The notes: generated by a model not told the origin, from the sequence alone. 64,000 nt of DNA from Chitinophaga sp. GbtcB8 (GCF_019091455.1 NZ_JAGXJN010000010.1:62001-126000), one strand, 5' to 3'; numbered from the stretch's first letter, positions 36,434 through 45,338 are shown. Numbers and translations are program-made.

Positions 36434-36493
36434 GCAAAGATCGTTCACAGCAGAGGAACATCTCCTGAATGATCTTTTCCTTAGCTTTGACGG

Positions 36494-37603
36494 ATGAAGG
36501 AAGATTTTCTTTTATCCCGGCTGGCGCAGCGCCAGGCGCAGCACGCCCTACGCGAGCTGAAGCTGCCTGCCCCGCATATGGTGGATTTTTGTTCCAATGA
36601 CTACCTGGGCATTGCCCGCAGCGCCGCCATGCAGGAGGCTGTGCATACCCTGTTAATGGAAAGGCCTTATATGCATGGCAGCACGGGCTCCCGTTTGCTG
36701 GCCGGTAACTATGCGTGGATCGAAGAAGCGGAGCAGAACCTGGCCGCCTTTCATGCCGCCCCCGCAGGCCTGATCTATAATTCCGGGTACGATGCTAATG
36801 TAGGATTGTTCTCCTGCGTACCGCAAAAGGAAGACACCGTGATCTATGATCAGCTGATCCACGCCTCTATCCGCGATGGCATTCGCCTGAGCCGCGCACA
36901 GGCTTTTTCCTTTTTACATAATGATGTGGCCGACCTGGAAAAGAAGCTGCAGCGCGCTACGGGCAATGTATTTGTTGCCGTAGAATCCGTATACTCTATG
37001 GATGGGGATATGGCCCCGCTTAAAGAAATGGCTGCAGCCTGTGAAAAGGCCGGCGCTCATTTAATTGTAGATGAAGCCCATGCCACCGGTGTAGTCGGGG
37101 AGCAGGGCGAAGGTTTAGTACAGGCGTTGGGGTTAGCCGGTAAATGTTTTGCCCGCGTACATACCTTTGGCAAAGCTCTGGGCTGTCATGGCGCCATTGT
37201 ATTAGGGTCTGATGAGCTGCGCAAATACCTGGTAAACTTTTCCCGCGCTTTCATATATACGACCGCGTTACCCCCTACAGCTGTTGCTGCTATTATGGCC
37301 AGCTATAACTTATTCCCTTATATGACAGAGGCCCGCACGCACCTGGCTGCCCTCATAACCCGCTTCCGGCAAGCCACGCATACCCTGCAGGTGCTGCCCA
37401 GCGAAACGCCCATCCAGATCGTGCTGACCCCCGGCAATGAATTTACCCGCCGCCAGGCAGCCGCTTTACAGTCCGCCAATTTAGATATAAGGCCCATCCT
37501 GCACCCAACAGTCCCCAAGGGCCAGGAGCGTTTACGTATTGTATTACACAGCTTTAATACGTTTGAGGAAGTGGATCAATGTGCAAATATGCTGATGTGC
37601 TGA
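36494..37603 (+). CDS. bioF: 8-amino-7-oxononanoate synthase-like alpha-oxoamine synthase
   Basis: A 369-residue fold-type I PLP enzyme. VDFCSNDYLGIARS, GSTGSRLLAGNYAWIEEAE, VDEAHATGVVGEQG and the Schiff-base lysine in HTFGKALGCHGA identify the alpha-oxoamine synthase family. BioF condenses pimeloyl-ACP (or -CoA) and alanine in biotin synthesis. No other bio gene is adjacent, so glycine C-acetyltransferase or a related activity remains possible. The last residues (QCANMLMC) and the stop are encoded by the left arm of an inverted repeat (37579-37613). Confidence 0.85.
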   Translation: MKEDFLLSRLAQRQAQHALRELKLPAPHMVDFCSNDYLGIARSAAMQEAVHTLLMERPYMHGSTGSRLLAGNYAWIEEAEQNLAAFHAAPAGLIYNSGYDANVGLFSCVPQKEDTVIYDQLIHASIRDGIRLSRAQAFSFLHNDVADLEKKLQRATGNVFVAVESVYSMDGDMAPLKEMAAACEKAGAHLIVDEAHATGVVGEQGEGLVQALGLAGKCFARVHTFGKALGCHGAIVLGSDELRKYLVNFSRAFIYTTALPPTAVAAIMASYNLFPYMTEARTHLAALITRFRQATHTLQVLPSETPIQIVLTPGNEFTRRQAAALQSANLDIRPILHPTVPKGQERLRIVLHSFNTFEEVDQCANMLMC

Positions 37604-37695
37604 TGTGCAGATGGGAAAAATCACATGTACACCATTGTATTCATTTTTTTGCATTAATTTCATCTGCATATTTGCACATCTGCATATTTGCACAT
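37579..37695. repeat. Large inverted repeat between bioF and the acylase gene
   Basis: The 35-base left arm (37579-37613) and right arm (37661-37695) are imperfect reverse complements built from TGTGCAAATATGC and ATGTGCAGATG units; the right arm is itself a tandem duplicate of CATCTGCATATTTGCA. It supplies the bioF stop and ends 4 bases before the acylase ATG, so it occupies the whole intergenic region. Confidence 0.8.
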
Positions 37696-37699
37696 TATT

Positions 37700-40132
37700 A
37701 TGAGATTCATACCCTTTCTTATAGCCGCCGTTATTACCCTTGCTTTAATTGGAGCCCTGAACCGCAAATGGGGATCCATCCCGCCCTTAGGTAAGTTCTT
37801 AAGCCCGCAGGAAGGGTTCTGGCAAAATGCAGAAGCTATCAGTAAAGACTATAATGAGGAGCTGGCCCTGCCCGGCCTCAAAGGCAAAGTAGAAGTATGG
37901 CTGGATGACCGTATGGTGCCGCATATTTTTGCAGAGCAGGAAGCCGATGCCTATTATGCAGAAGGTTACCTGCATGCCCGCGACCGCCTTTGGCAAATGG
38001 AATTGCAGACAATGGCCGCACAAGGGCGTTTAAGTGAGATACTGGGGCCTAAGCTGCTGCAGTACGACCGCCGCCAGCGCCGCCTGGGCATGGGATATGC
38101 AGCAGAATTATCCGCAGCAGCGATGTTAAAGGACAGCACTACCAAAATGGTGGTGGAAGCCTATTCCGCCGGTATCAATGCCTATATCAGCAGCCTCTCT
38201 TACAGCGACCTGGCCGTGGAATACAAGCTGCTGGACTACCGTCCGGAACCCTGGAGCGCTTTGAAATGCGCTGCATTGCTGAAGTATATGTCGTATGATC
38301 TGGCCGGCGGAGTGAACGATCTGGAATATACGAATGCCCGACGCCTGTTCAGCCAGTCGGACTTTAATAACATGTACCCCGACCGTAACGATAGCATAGA
38401 CCCGGTAATACCTAAAGGCACCGCCTTTGATAAACCGGTGAAGAATGCCGTTATGCCCGCAGACAGTGCCTTGCAGGAGGTAGCTGCCATGCTGCATTTT
38501 AAGCAGGACAAACCTGACCCGGATAACGGGAGTAATAACTGGGCCGTAAGCGGCAGCAGAACCCGCAGCGGCGCACCCATCCTGTGTAATGATCCGCACC
38601 TGGGCTTAAGCCTGCCTTCTTTATGGTACGAGGTACAGATCAACACGCCCACTATGAATGTATATGGCGCCAGCCTGCCCGGCGCACCCGGCGTTATCAT
38701 AGGCTTTAATGATAACATAGCCTGGGGCGTAACCAATGGTTCTGAAGATGTGATGGACTATTACGCCGTGCAGTTCCGCAACGGGCGTCAGCAATATTTG
38801 TTCAACGGGCAGTACCGCGATGCTGTGCCCCGCGTGGAAGAAATCAAGATCCGCGGCCAGCGGTCTTATTATGACACCGTTGCCTACACCGTATGGGGGC
38901 CGGTAATGTTTGATAATACTTTTCACGATGATATTCCCGGGCAGCCTTTCCTGGCCCTGCGCTGGAAAGCGCATGACCCTTCCAATGAGCTGCTTACCTT
39001 CAATAAGCTGAACCATGCCCGTAATTACGACGATTACGTGGCTGCATTGGAACATTATACCTGCCCTGCGCAGAACTTTGTATTTGCTTCCAAAGCCGGC
39101 GATATTGCTTTATGGCATAACGGGGAGTTCCCGCTGCGCTGGAAAGACCAGGGCAAATGGATCATGCCCGGCAGCGACAGCAGCTTTGCCTGGCAGGGAT
39201 ATATTCCGCATGGCGAAGTGCCGCATATTAAAAACCCCGCACGCGGTTTTGTAAGCTCTGCCAACCAGCAGCCAACAGACAGCACCTACCCTTATTATTA
39301 CTTTGGTTATTATGACCTGTACCGTGGTAAACGGATCAATGAGCGTTTGAGCGCCATGAGCCAGATCACCACACAGGATATGATGCAGCTGCAGAACGAT
39401 AATGCCAACCTGTTTGCACGCGCTGCCATACCATTGCTCACCAGGCATTTGCCGGAGGCTGATCTTAAGCCTGCACAACAGCCCTATTACCAGCTGCTGA
39501 AAGTATGGGACCAGCAGAACAGCCCTGCCAGTAAAGGCGCTACCATTTTTTATATGTTGTGGGAAGGGCTTAAACACCGCATCTGGGACGATGAGCTGAT
39601 GAACCGTACTGACAGCGCGGAGCTGGATTATCCGCAGGATAATGCCTCCCTGTTATGGCTGATCCGCGATTCCTCCATGCGTTTTGTAGATGATGTGCAT
39701 ACTCCGCAAAAAGAAACATTAACAGACCTGGTGCTGCAAACTTTTGCGCAGGTAACAGATTCCGCACAAAAGCTGGATCAGCGGCAGGAGCTGGAGTGGG
39801 GGCGTTTCCGTGGTACGGATATCCGCCACCTTACACGCAGCCTGCCCGCCTTTAGCCGTATGCATCTCTACACCGGCGGCGGTACGCATGTGGTAAATGC
39901 TACCAAGGCTAACCATGGCCCTTCCTGGCGTATGGTAGTGCAATTGGGAGCTACTACGGAAGCGTATGGTATTTATCCCGGTGGGCAAAGCGGTAACCCG
40001 GGCAGCCCTTATTATGATAATGCGGTGAATGACTGGGTGCAGGGCAAGTATTACCTGTTACACATCTTTGATCAGAAACAGCGGGATGATGCCGGTATCA
40101 AGTTCAGGATGGTAATGGCCCCTAAGAGTTAA
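37700..40132 (+). CDS. Penicillin acylase family N-terminal-nucleophile hydrolase
   Basis: An 810-residue protein of the penicillin G / aculeacin A / AHL acylase family. An N-terminal hydrophobic segment (FIPFLIAAVITLALIGAL) is followed by the alpha-chain start VEVWLDDRMVPHIFAEQEAD, YAEGYLHARDRLWQME, a spacer, and the beta-chain start at S278 in GSNNWAVSGSRTRSG. The predicted self-cleavage site is therefore before S278. NDPHLGLSLPSLWYE and GFNDNIAWGVTNGSEDVMDYY are further signatures. It hydrolyses an amide in the cell envelope; the substrate could be an acyl-homoserine lactone, beta-lactam or other N-acyl compound. It is convergent with the metallo-beta-lactamase, overlapping by 4 bases. Start: ATG at 37700. 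Confidence 0.92.
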   Translation: MRFIPFLIAAVITLALIGALNRKWGSIPPLGKFLSPQEGFWQNAEAISKDYNEELALPGLKGKVEVWLDDRMVPHIFAEQEADAYYAEGYLHARDRLWQMELQTMAAQGRLSEILGPKLLQYDRRQRRLGMGYAAELSAAAMLKDSTTKMVVEAYSAGINAYISSLSYSDLAVEYKLLDYRPEPWSALKCAALLKYMSYDLAGGVNDLEYTNARRLFSQSDFNNMYPDRNDSIDPVIPKGTAFDKPVKNAVMPADSALQEVAAMLHFKQDKPDPDNGSNNWAVSGSRTRSGAPILCNDPHLGLSLPSLWYEVQINTPTMNVYGASLPGAPGVIIGFNDNIAWGVTNGSEDVMDYYAVQFRNGRQQYLFNGQYRDAVPRVEEIKIRGQRSYYDTVAYTVWGPVMFDNTFHDDIPGQPFLALRWKAHDPSNELLTFNKLNHARNYDDYVAALEHYTCPAQNFVFASKAGDIALWHNGEFPLRWKDQGKWIMPGSDSSFAWQGYIPHGEVPHIKNPARGFVSSANQQPTDSTYPYYYFGYYDLYRGKRINERLSAMSQITTQDMMQLQNDNANLFARAAIPLLTRHLPEADLKPAQQPYYQLLKVWDQQNSPASKGATIFYMLWEGLKHRIWDDELMNRTDSAELDYPQDNASLLWLIRDSSMRFVDDVHTPQKETLTDLVLQTFAQVTDSAQKLDQRQELEWGRFRGTDIRHLTRSLPAFSRMHLYTGGGTHVVNATKANHGPSWRMVVQLGATTEAYGIYPGGQSGNPGSPYYDNAVNDWVQGKYYLLHIFDQKQRDDAGIKFRMVMAPKS

Positions 40133-41016
40133 TGCCCGGCGCTGCCCAGCTTTTTAAGATAAGCTTTCTGCAGATCACTTAAGATGGAATCATAACCCGG
40201 CCGGTCAATAAATGCGGCAGGATTATAGGCATCGCCCGGTTTACGTTTTTTGTGCAGGTCAAACTGGCCGGCATGGGCAGCGAACCAGAGATCAAATTCC
40301 AGCTTTTTCATTGCATCAAACGTATAGGCGTAGTCTTTAGCAACATCCGGGTAGGCAGGCATGCCTGCAAGGTTCGTCTCTTCCAGCACAGAAGGCATAT
40401 TGGCGATCAATACCTTGTAGGTATGCAGTGTATCATTAACGGTAACTAAAAAGCTGCTGGAGCCTTTTGTATGCCCCGGATGGTGTAGTACTATCACCTG
40501 CATGCCGCCAAGCGTTACTGTATCCTTATCATGCAGCAGCCGGTTTGCCTTAACAGGTGTATATTCAAATGCAGGGTTGCCGCCCAGCGCATAATCAGAT
40601 CTTCCCCCGTCTGCCAGTACAGGTGCATCTTTTTCATTGATCATCATTTTTGCACCCGTTATTTTCTTTATGGCCGCCATTGCGCCTACATGATCAGCAT
40701 GCGCTTGATTAGTCAGTAATATTTTGATGTCGGAAAATTTGAATCCCAATGCTTCCACATGCTTCCGGATCATAGGAGCAGATCCCGGCATACCGGTGTT
40801 GATAAGTATATGGCCTTTGGGCGTGGTAATCAGATAACAGGCCAGCTCATAGGAGCCTACATAATACAGGTTGCCGGCAATCCTGAAGGGCGCATAATCC
40901 TGCGACCAGGTTTCCGGCGGAGTGTAGGTGGCTGCAGGCTTTTGAGCATGGGAGCAAAGGTGGGTCAGCAGCAGGGTGGTTATCAGTAAAGTAAGGTGCA
41001 ATGATCTTTTAAGCAT
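40129..41016 (-). CDS. Subclass B3 metallo-beta-lactamase, GOB-like (B3-Q variant)
   Basis: A 295-residue exported protein (signal peptide about 1-24, LTLLITTLLLTHLCSHAQ). The metal-binding motif reads LTNQAHADHVGAM, so the first histidine of HxHxDH is glutamine (Q104, with H106, D108 and H109). The other ligands are H182 (HHPGHTKGSS) and H248 (WFAAHAGQFDLHKK). This substitution and the C-terminal AHAGQFDLH...KPGDAYNP are features of the GOB enzymes of Elizabethkingia. It should be a periplasmic beta-lactamase of environmental origin. A non-lactamase MBL hydrolase is less likely given the B3-type ends. Confidence 0.9.
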   Translation of the reverse strand: MLKRSLHLTLLITTLLLTHLCSHAQKPAATYTPPETWSQDYAPFRIAGNLYYVGSYELACYLITTPKGHILINTGMPGSAPMIRKHVEALGFKFSDIKILLTNQAHADHVGAMAAIKKITGAKMMINEKDAPVLADGGRSDYALGGNPAFEYTPVKANRLLHDKDTVTLGGMQVIVLHHPGHTKGSSSFLVTVNDTLHTYKVLIANMPSVLEETNLAGMPAYPDVAKDYAYTFDAMKKLEFDLWFAAHAGQFDLHKKRKPGDAYNPAAFIDRPGYDSILSDLQKAYLKKLGSAGH

Positions 41017-41059
41017 GGCGCAATAATATAAACATAAAAAAAGCCAAACAAACCGTTCA

Positions 41060-41428
41060 TCATTTATACTCCTGTTCCTTAAAAAATCCTTCTATCAGGC
41101 TGATCTCCTTTGCAAACATGGTACGCTTTCTTTTGCCAAAGTACAAGGTATTCTCCAGCACAGCGTTCCCTTCCCATACCAGATTTAGTTTCCCGGTTTG
41201 CAGCTCGTTACGGCATAAAAAATCAGGTATCACGGCAAAGCCCGTACGGTTACTTAAACATCTTACAATGGAGCATTTATTGGGCACAATATAATTAGGC
41301 CGGAAATCCGGGTGGTTGTTGAAATTTGTTTGCCAGAATTTGCGCAGGTTCTCCATATCCGTAGCTGTGCTGTACCATACCTGTTGTTTCAGCCAGCGGC
41401 AGCATCTGCATATTTCTTTTTTTTAACC
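41060..41428 (-). pseudogene. LysR-family regulator remnant (C-terminal part only)
   Basis: The open frame from Met at 41356 (MENLRKFWQTNFNNHPDFRP...CLSNRTGFAVIPDFLCRNEL) is the distal half of a LysR effector-binding domain. The same frame continues upstream without a start through RWLKQQVWYSTATD, which is also LysR-like, to about 41428. The N-terminal HTH and first half of the effector domain are absent. It is unlikely to be functional. A head-to-head MFS remnant directly adjoins it (about 41445-41650). I infer that a deletion removed both 5' ends; the left boundary is approximate. Confidence 0.8.
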
Positions 41429-41444
41429 AGCTGCTCAAAGGGTT

Positions 41445-41650
41445 TGCTGTCCTGCTTTTCACCGGATATTGCCTCTTCACTGAACATTTCTGCCTTTAAC
41501 CTGGGGGTAGCTATCGGTTCCTATGCAGGTGGTAAAGCAGTGGGCAGCGCAGCCCTGGGCCTGCCGGCTACGCCCTGGCTGGGTGCGTTGATCGTATTGT
41601 TAGGAGGGGTATTAACGGTGTATAGTTATCGTGCGAATAAAGGTAAATAA
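41445..41650 (+). pseudogene. MFS transporter remnant (last 60-70 codons)
   Basis: The segment SPDIASSLNISAFNLGVAIG then SYAGGKAVGSAALGLPATPW and LGALIVLLGGVLTVYSYR is the last two membrane segments of a DHA1-type MFS exporter. Nothing upstream in this frame looks like the rest of the protein: the sequence runs directly into antisense of the LysR remnant. LysR regulators are often divergent from such exporters, so this is probably the other half of the same broken pair. The exact junction is uncertain by about 20 bases. Confidence 0.75.
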
Positions 41651-41690
41651 AGATGCAGCATTAGCGGATGGTGTATAGCTGCCTTTGCTT

Positions 41691-42536
41691 TCACGCAGCC
41701 TGGTGTTTCTTATTCCTGAATTGCGAAGGGCTGATGCCTTTCAGCTTGCGGAAGAATTTATTCAAATGGCTTTCGTCCGTAAAGCCCAGCTCCGCCACTA
41801 TTTCATTAATACGCAGGTCACTGCGCAGCAGGCGGCTTTCTATCAGCTTTAGCTTATAGTTGTTAATGTACTGCTGCATGGTTTCATTGGCATGTTTTTT
41901 AAAATAGCGGCCCAGGTAAGAGGCCGATACGCCAAACTCCTTGCTGATGGCTTCCGTACGCAGCTTCTCCGGTGCATAGATATGCTGCTGAATGTATTGC
42001 AGTATATCCAGCGCTTTTTCATCCGTAGCTTCATTTACTTCCTGCGGCAGGTACTTGGCAATGTTGCGTGCCACTACTATAATGAGGGTGTTCACCAGCT
42101 GTTGGATCAGCTCTTTATTAAAAACGTCCCGGTTCACATACTCCCGTATAATGGCTTCCACAATGGGCTTCACCAGGCTTTTATCGGTTTGGTTCCTGAG
42201 AATGCAGCCCGGCTGGTGGTTGGCATTCTGTAAAATAAATTCCAGCTTTTCCCGGTTGACGGCAGGTATGCTGCTGTTGCGGATATAAATATCATTAAAG
42301 CGGATAAAGAAGAACTGTGTAGTACTTTTTATATCAAAGGAATGGCAGTCGTCCGGGGTAATAAGGAACATATGCCCGGGATGATAGTTGAACGAATGTT
42401 TATTGATACACTGCGTACCGGTACCGGATACAATGTACACCAGCTCAAAGAAAGAATGTTTATGCTCGTACTCCGGCAGCTCATCCAGCTCTTTGAACAC
42501 AATTTCAAACGGCTCGTACAGGTTTTCCTTTATCAT
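41691..42536 (-). CDS. AraC-family transcriptional regulator
   Basis: A 281-residue regulator. A cupin-like N-terminal sensor domain (HKHSFFELVYIVSGTGTQCI...FNYHPGHMFLITPDDCHSFD) precedes a C-terminal pair of HTH motifs (LRTEAISKEFGVSASYLGRY and LRINEIVAELGFTDESHLNK, then FFRKLKGISPSQFR). I chose the ATG at 42536 (MIKENLYEPFEIVF); the longer frame to 42896 runs antisense through the neighbouring oxidoreductase gene. It is divergent from that gene, with an 80-base gap, and probably regulates it. The inducer is unknown. Confidence 0.92.
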   Translation of the reverse strand: MIKENLYEPFEIVFKELDELPEYEHKHSFFELVYIVSGTGTQCINKHSFNYHPGHMFLITPDDCHSFDIKSTTQFFFIRFNDIYIRNSSIPAVNREKLEFILQNANHQPGCILRNQTDKSLVKPIVEAIIREYVNRDVFNKELIQQLVNTLIIVVARNIAKYLPQEVNEATDEKALDILQYIQQHIYAPEKLRTEAISKEFGVSASYLGRYFKKHANETMQQYINNYKLKLIESRLLRSDLRINEIVAELGFTDESHLNKFFRKLKGISPSQFRNKKHQAA

Positions 42537-42615
42537 GCGGCAAATGTACAGAAAAAGCGAAAAGTTATACCAGTAAATAGCCGTTTTGCCTGTATAATTT
42601 TGTGTTATTAAATCA

Positions 42616-43560
42616 ATGAGCCACATGAAAGCAATTATCGTAGCGCAGCCTGGAGGGGTAGAAAACCTTATCCACACACAAACAGATACACCTGTTATTG
42701 GTGATAACGAAGTACTGGTACAGGTAAAAGCCATCAGCATTAACCCGGTAGATGTGAAGAGCCGCCAGGGCAAAGGTATGTACGGACGGCTGAAAGCGTT
42801 TTCCCCTCTGATCTTAGGTTGGGATATATCCGGTGTGGTTACTGCTTCCAGCTCTCCGCAGTTCAAAGCAGGTGATGAAGTATTTGGGATGGTCAACTTT
42901 CCCGGCCACGGTAAGGCCTATGCGGAATACGTAGCAGCGCCTGCCGCGCACCTGGCATTAAAACCGGCCAGCATTTCCCATGCGGAAGCTGCTGCTGCTA
43001 CACTGGCGCCTTTAACCGTTTGGCAAACCCTGGTGCAATTTGGCCAGGTAAAAGCAGGCCAACGGGTACTCATACACGCAGCTGCCGGTGGGGTAGGGCA
43101 CTACGCCGTACAAATAGCCAAACACCTGGGCGCTTACGTAATAGGCACCTCTTCTGCTGTCAACAGGGATTTTGTATTAAGCCTGGGGGCTGATGAACAT
43201 ATCGATTACAGGTCTCAGCAATTTGAGCAGGTAGTGAGCAATATTGATTTTGTGCTGGATGCTATTGGCGGTGATCATATTGACCGTTCCCTGGAAGTAA
43301 TTAAACCCGGCGGCACACTGGTAAGCATTCCCTCCGGCCTTAGTGAGCAGGTAACAGAAAAGGCAAAGTCAAAAGGCATCCGGGGTGCATTTATATTAGT
43401 ACAATCCAGCGGAGAGGATATGAAAGCACTCGCTGACTTACTGGCCCAAGGGCAGCTCAGATCCCATGTATCACAAACATTTGCTTTTGCAGATATGGAT
43501 AAAGCGCATTTGCAGGTGGAAAGCGGCAGAACAGTGGGGAAAGTAGTGGTGGAGATTTAA
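42616..43560 (+). CDS. NADP-dependent oxidoreductase (MDR family, quinone oxidoreductase-like)
   Basis: A 314-residue medium-chain dehydrogenase/reductase lacking the zinc-ligand pattern. MKAIIVAQPGGVENL is the usual start, and GDEVFGMVNFPGHGKAYAEYV and LAPLTVWQTL are family features. GQRVLIHAAAGGVGHYAVQIAKHLGA is the nucleotide-binding loop, and DFVLDAIGGDHIDRSLEVIKPGG the second one. It likely reduces quinones or enones with NADPH. An ATG 9 bases downstream is an equally plausible start. It is divergent from the AraC regulator. Confidence 0.9.
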   Translation: MSHMKAIIVAQPGGVENLIHTQTDTPVIGDNEVLVQVKAISINPVDVKSRQGKGMYGRLKAFSPLILGWDISGVVTASSSPQFKAGDEVFGMVNFPGHGKAYAEYVAAPAAHLALKPASISHAEAAAATLAPLTVWQTLVQFGQVKAGQRVLIHAAAGGVGHYAVQIAKHLGAYVIGTSSAVNRDFVLSLGADEHIDYRSQQFEQVVSNIDFVLDAIGGDHIDRSLEVIKPGGTLVSIPSGLSEQVTEKAKSKGIRGAFILVQSSGEDMKALADLLAQGQLRSHVSQTFAFADMDKAHLQVESGRTVGKVVVEI

Positions 43561-43568
43561 TTATGAAG

Positions 43569-43607
43569 GTACCGCTCTTAGCTGTCTGTAGAAGCTAAGA
43601 GCGGTAC
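43569..43607. terminator. Bidirectional terminator
   Basis: GTACCGCTCTTAGCT (43569-43583) pairs perfectly with AGCTAAGAGCGGTAC (43593-43607). It lies between the convergent oxidoreductase and SnoaL-like genes, just before the latter's stop at 43612. Confidence 0.85.
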
Positions 43608-43611
43608 TTAT

Positions 43612-43974
43612 TTAAACAACTTTTTTAACATCCCGGAAAAACTGTTCAAAAACAATTTTTCCATTCGCAACCTGGTACACACAGATCTCTTCAAAATCCC
43701 TGTACCCGGTATTTTTTATTTCTATTTCCATTCTAAGGATCACAGAAAAATAATTACCAGCTATCAAAGGTTCAGAAAAGCTAACGCTGATGATCTTTTC
43801 AAGATTACTCAGGAATCGCTCCTCCTTCGCATGCATATTAGAAGCTCCTTCAGTTCTGCTTCCATCAGGATCAATGCTTATAATATCTGTATCATACAAT
43901 TCATGCTGCGCCTGAATAAACTGCCCTTCTTTGCAGAGCTCAATCAGCCTGCCGGCTACCATTGCTGTTGTCAT
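43612..43974 (-). CDS. SnoaL-like / NTF2-fold protein
   Basis: A 120-residue protein with the small alpha+beta barrel pattern of SnoaL-like polyketide-cyclase-related proteins (AGRLIELCKEGQFIQAQHEL, then YDTDIISIDPDG; FEEICVYQVANGKIVFEQFF). Catalytic role not predictable. Its ATG at 43974 overlaps the TAA stop of the upstream sugar isomerase gene by one base, a classic coupled arrangement that favours this start over the in-frame ATG at 43986. The two genes form a short operon. Confidence 0.8.
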   Translation of the reverse strand: MTTAMVAGRLIELCKEGQFIQAQHELYDTDIISIDPDGSRTEGASNMHAKEERFLSNLEKIISVSFSEPLIAGNYFSVILRMEIEIKNTGYRDFEEICVYQVANGKIVFEQFFRDVKKVV

Positions 43975-44891
43975 TAGTACCCCCATTTCTTCATCTGCAC
44001 CAGGTCCAGCTTCGCACTTTCCAGCGGAGTTTTATCCTGGTAAGATTCCTGTTCAATAATAAAGTACTTGGTACCGCCGGATTGTTTGCCCAGGTCTATA
44101 ACCTGTTTTACCGGTATAATGCCCTTCCCCAGCACCGTGCTTTCATAAGCGCCGCCCATTTCACCGCCCTTGGCAGATTTTATTTCATCTTTCACGTGCA
44201 TCAGCTCAAAACGGCCCGGGTATTGTTTTACAATGTCCAGCGCTATACCGCCTGCATGGTACATATTGCCAATGTCCAGCTGCTGGGCTACCAGCGACGG
44301 GTCTGTGTTCTGCAATATCAGGTCAAACAGTTTCTGGCCATTCAGCTTGGTGCTGAACTCAAAATCGTGGTTGTGGTAGCCGAACTTCATGCCCGACTTT
44401 TTACACAGCTCCCCGCTTTTGTTAAACACATCCATATAGGCTTTAAAGTCGTCGTAGGTTTTGCGCAGGCCCTCATCCAGCCAGGGGCTTATTACATAGC
44501 GCTGACCTACGGTAGCGGCATCTTCCACCGTATATTTCCATGCGTCGGTAAAATCTTTCTTGGCAGCATCCCAGTGCTGTTTGCCCATTACAGTATGGCC
44601 GCTGGGCATTAAAAGGCCCAGGCCGTCCAGCAGCTTTTTAAACTCTGCGGCGGAATAGCCATAAAATTTACGGTCTATGTAGTTGGCATGCTCCACGTAT
44701 TTGTACCCCATGCTGGCCAGCTGTTTCAAGGTACCGGAAGGATCTTTTTTCATATCATCCCGGATAGAGTATAGCTGTATGCCCAGTATTTCTTTGGCGC
44801 GTGCGGCCGCAAATAATTCGTTCCTTAATAACGTGGTACCTGCAACGGCTAAAGCGCCGGTACGCAGAAAATTCCTTCTTGAAATGTGCAT
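43974..44891 (-). CDS. Exported sugar phosphate isomerase/epimerase-like TIM-barrel protein
   Basis: A 305-residue AP endonuclease-2/xylose isomerase-like barrel. The N-terminus MHISRRNFLRTGALAVAG is a Tat-type signal (SRRNFL), so it probably folds with its metal in the cytoplasm before export. GIQLYSIRDDMKKDPSGTL, KFGYHNHDFEF, QLDIGNMYHAGG, ELMHVKDEI and YFIIEQE supply the barrel and metal-site residues. Such exported isomerase-like proteins are abundant in Bacteroidota, often near sugar catabolism genes, and the substrate is unknown. It is translationally coupled to the SnoaL-like gene. Confidence 0.9.
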   Translation of the reverse strand: MHISRRNFLRTGALAVAGTTLLRNELFAAARAKEILGIQLYSIRDDMKKDPSGTLKQLASMGYKYVEHANYIDRKFYGYSAAEFKKLLDGLGLLMPSGHTVMGKQHWDAAKKDFTDAWKYTVEDAATVGQRYVISPWLDEGLRKTYDDFKAYMDVFNKSGELCKKSGMKFGYHNHDFEFSTKLNGQKLFDLILQNTDPSLVAQQLDIGNMYHAGGIALDIVKQYPGRFELMHVKDEIKSAKGGEMGGAYESTVLGKGIIPVKQVIDLGKQSGGTKYFIIEQESYQDKTPLESAKLDLVQMKKWGY

Positions 44892-44963
44892 AGTAGTGTT
44901 TGTTTATGAACGTGAAATAACGTGTGTGTAAGGTAACCTGAATATACTCAATTTAAGTTAAAA

Positions 44964-45338
44964 TCATAGGGCCGTTACCTGCTCCTGTATATCGCGATGG
45001 GCCAGGCCCCAATATTCCAGCTGTTTCCAGATAGGCATCAGCGCCTGTGAGCTCTCTGTAAGCTTATACTCTACCCGGGGCGGTACTTCAGCATACACTT
45101 CGCGGCTAATGAGGCCATCCCTTTCCAGCTCCTTCAGGTGCAGGGTTAGCATACGGTCAGAAATGTCGGGGATCTTTTTCTTGATCTCCGCAAAACGCAG
45201 GGTTTTGTTATCCAGCTTATACAGGATCAGCAGCTTCCAGCGTCCGCCCAGGATATTAATAGCATAGGTAACACCACAGATATTATTCAGCTTTTCCCGG
45301 TTCTGGGTATTGGTGGAGGTAGGTTTACGCTTAGCCAT
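44964..45338 (-). CDS. HxlR-family transcriptional regulator
   Basis: A 124-residue winged-helix protein. NICGVTYAINILGGRWKLLILYKL is the HxlR signature, and SDRMLTLHLKELERDGLISREVYAEVPPRVEYKLTE the recognition helix and wing. The cysteine just before GVTYAINILGG matches the redox- or quinone-sensing Cys of YodB/HypR-like regulators. It is divergent from an NAD(P)H quinone reductase, the usual target of such sensors. In-frame ATGs at 45347 and 45362 are alternative starts. The palindrome at 45380-45391 is the likely operator. Confidence 0.9.
   Translation of the reverse strand: MAKRKPTSTNTQNREKLNNICGVTYAINILGGRWKLLILYKLDNKTLRFAEIKKKIPDISDRMLTLHLKELERDGLISREVYAEVPPRVEYKLTESSQALMPIWKQLEYWGLAHRDIQEQVTAL

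Noticed and set aside
42537..42896. N-terminal extension of the AraC regulator
   Set aside because: It runs antisense through the oxidoreductase gene and its sequence is not protein-like; the ATG at 42536 starts the recognised domain.
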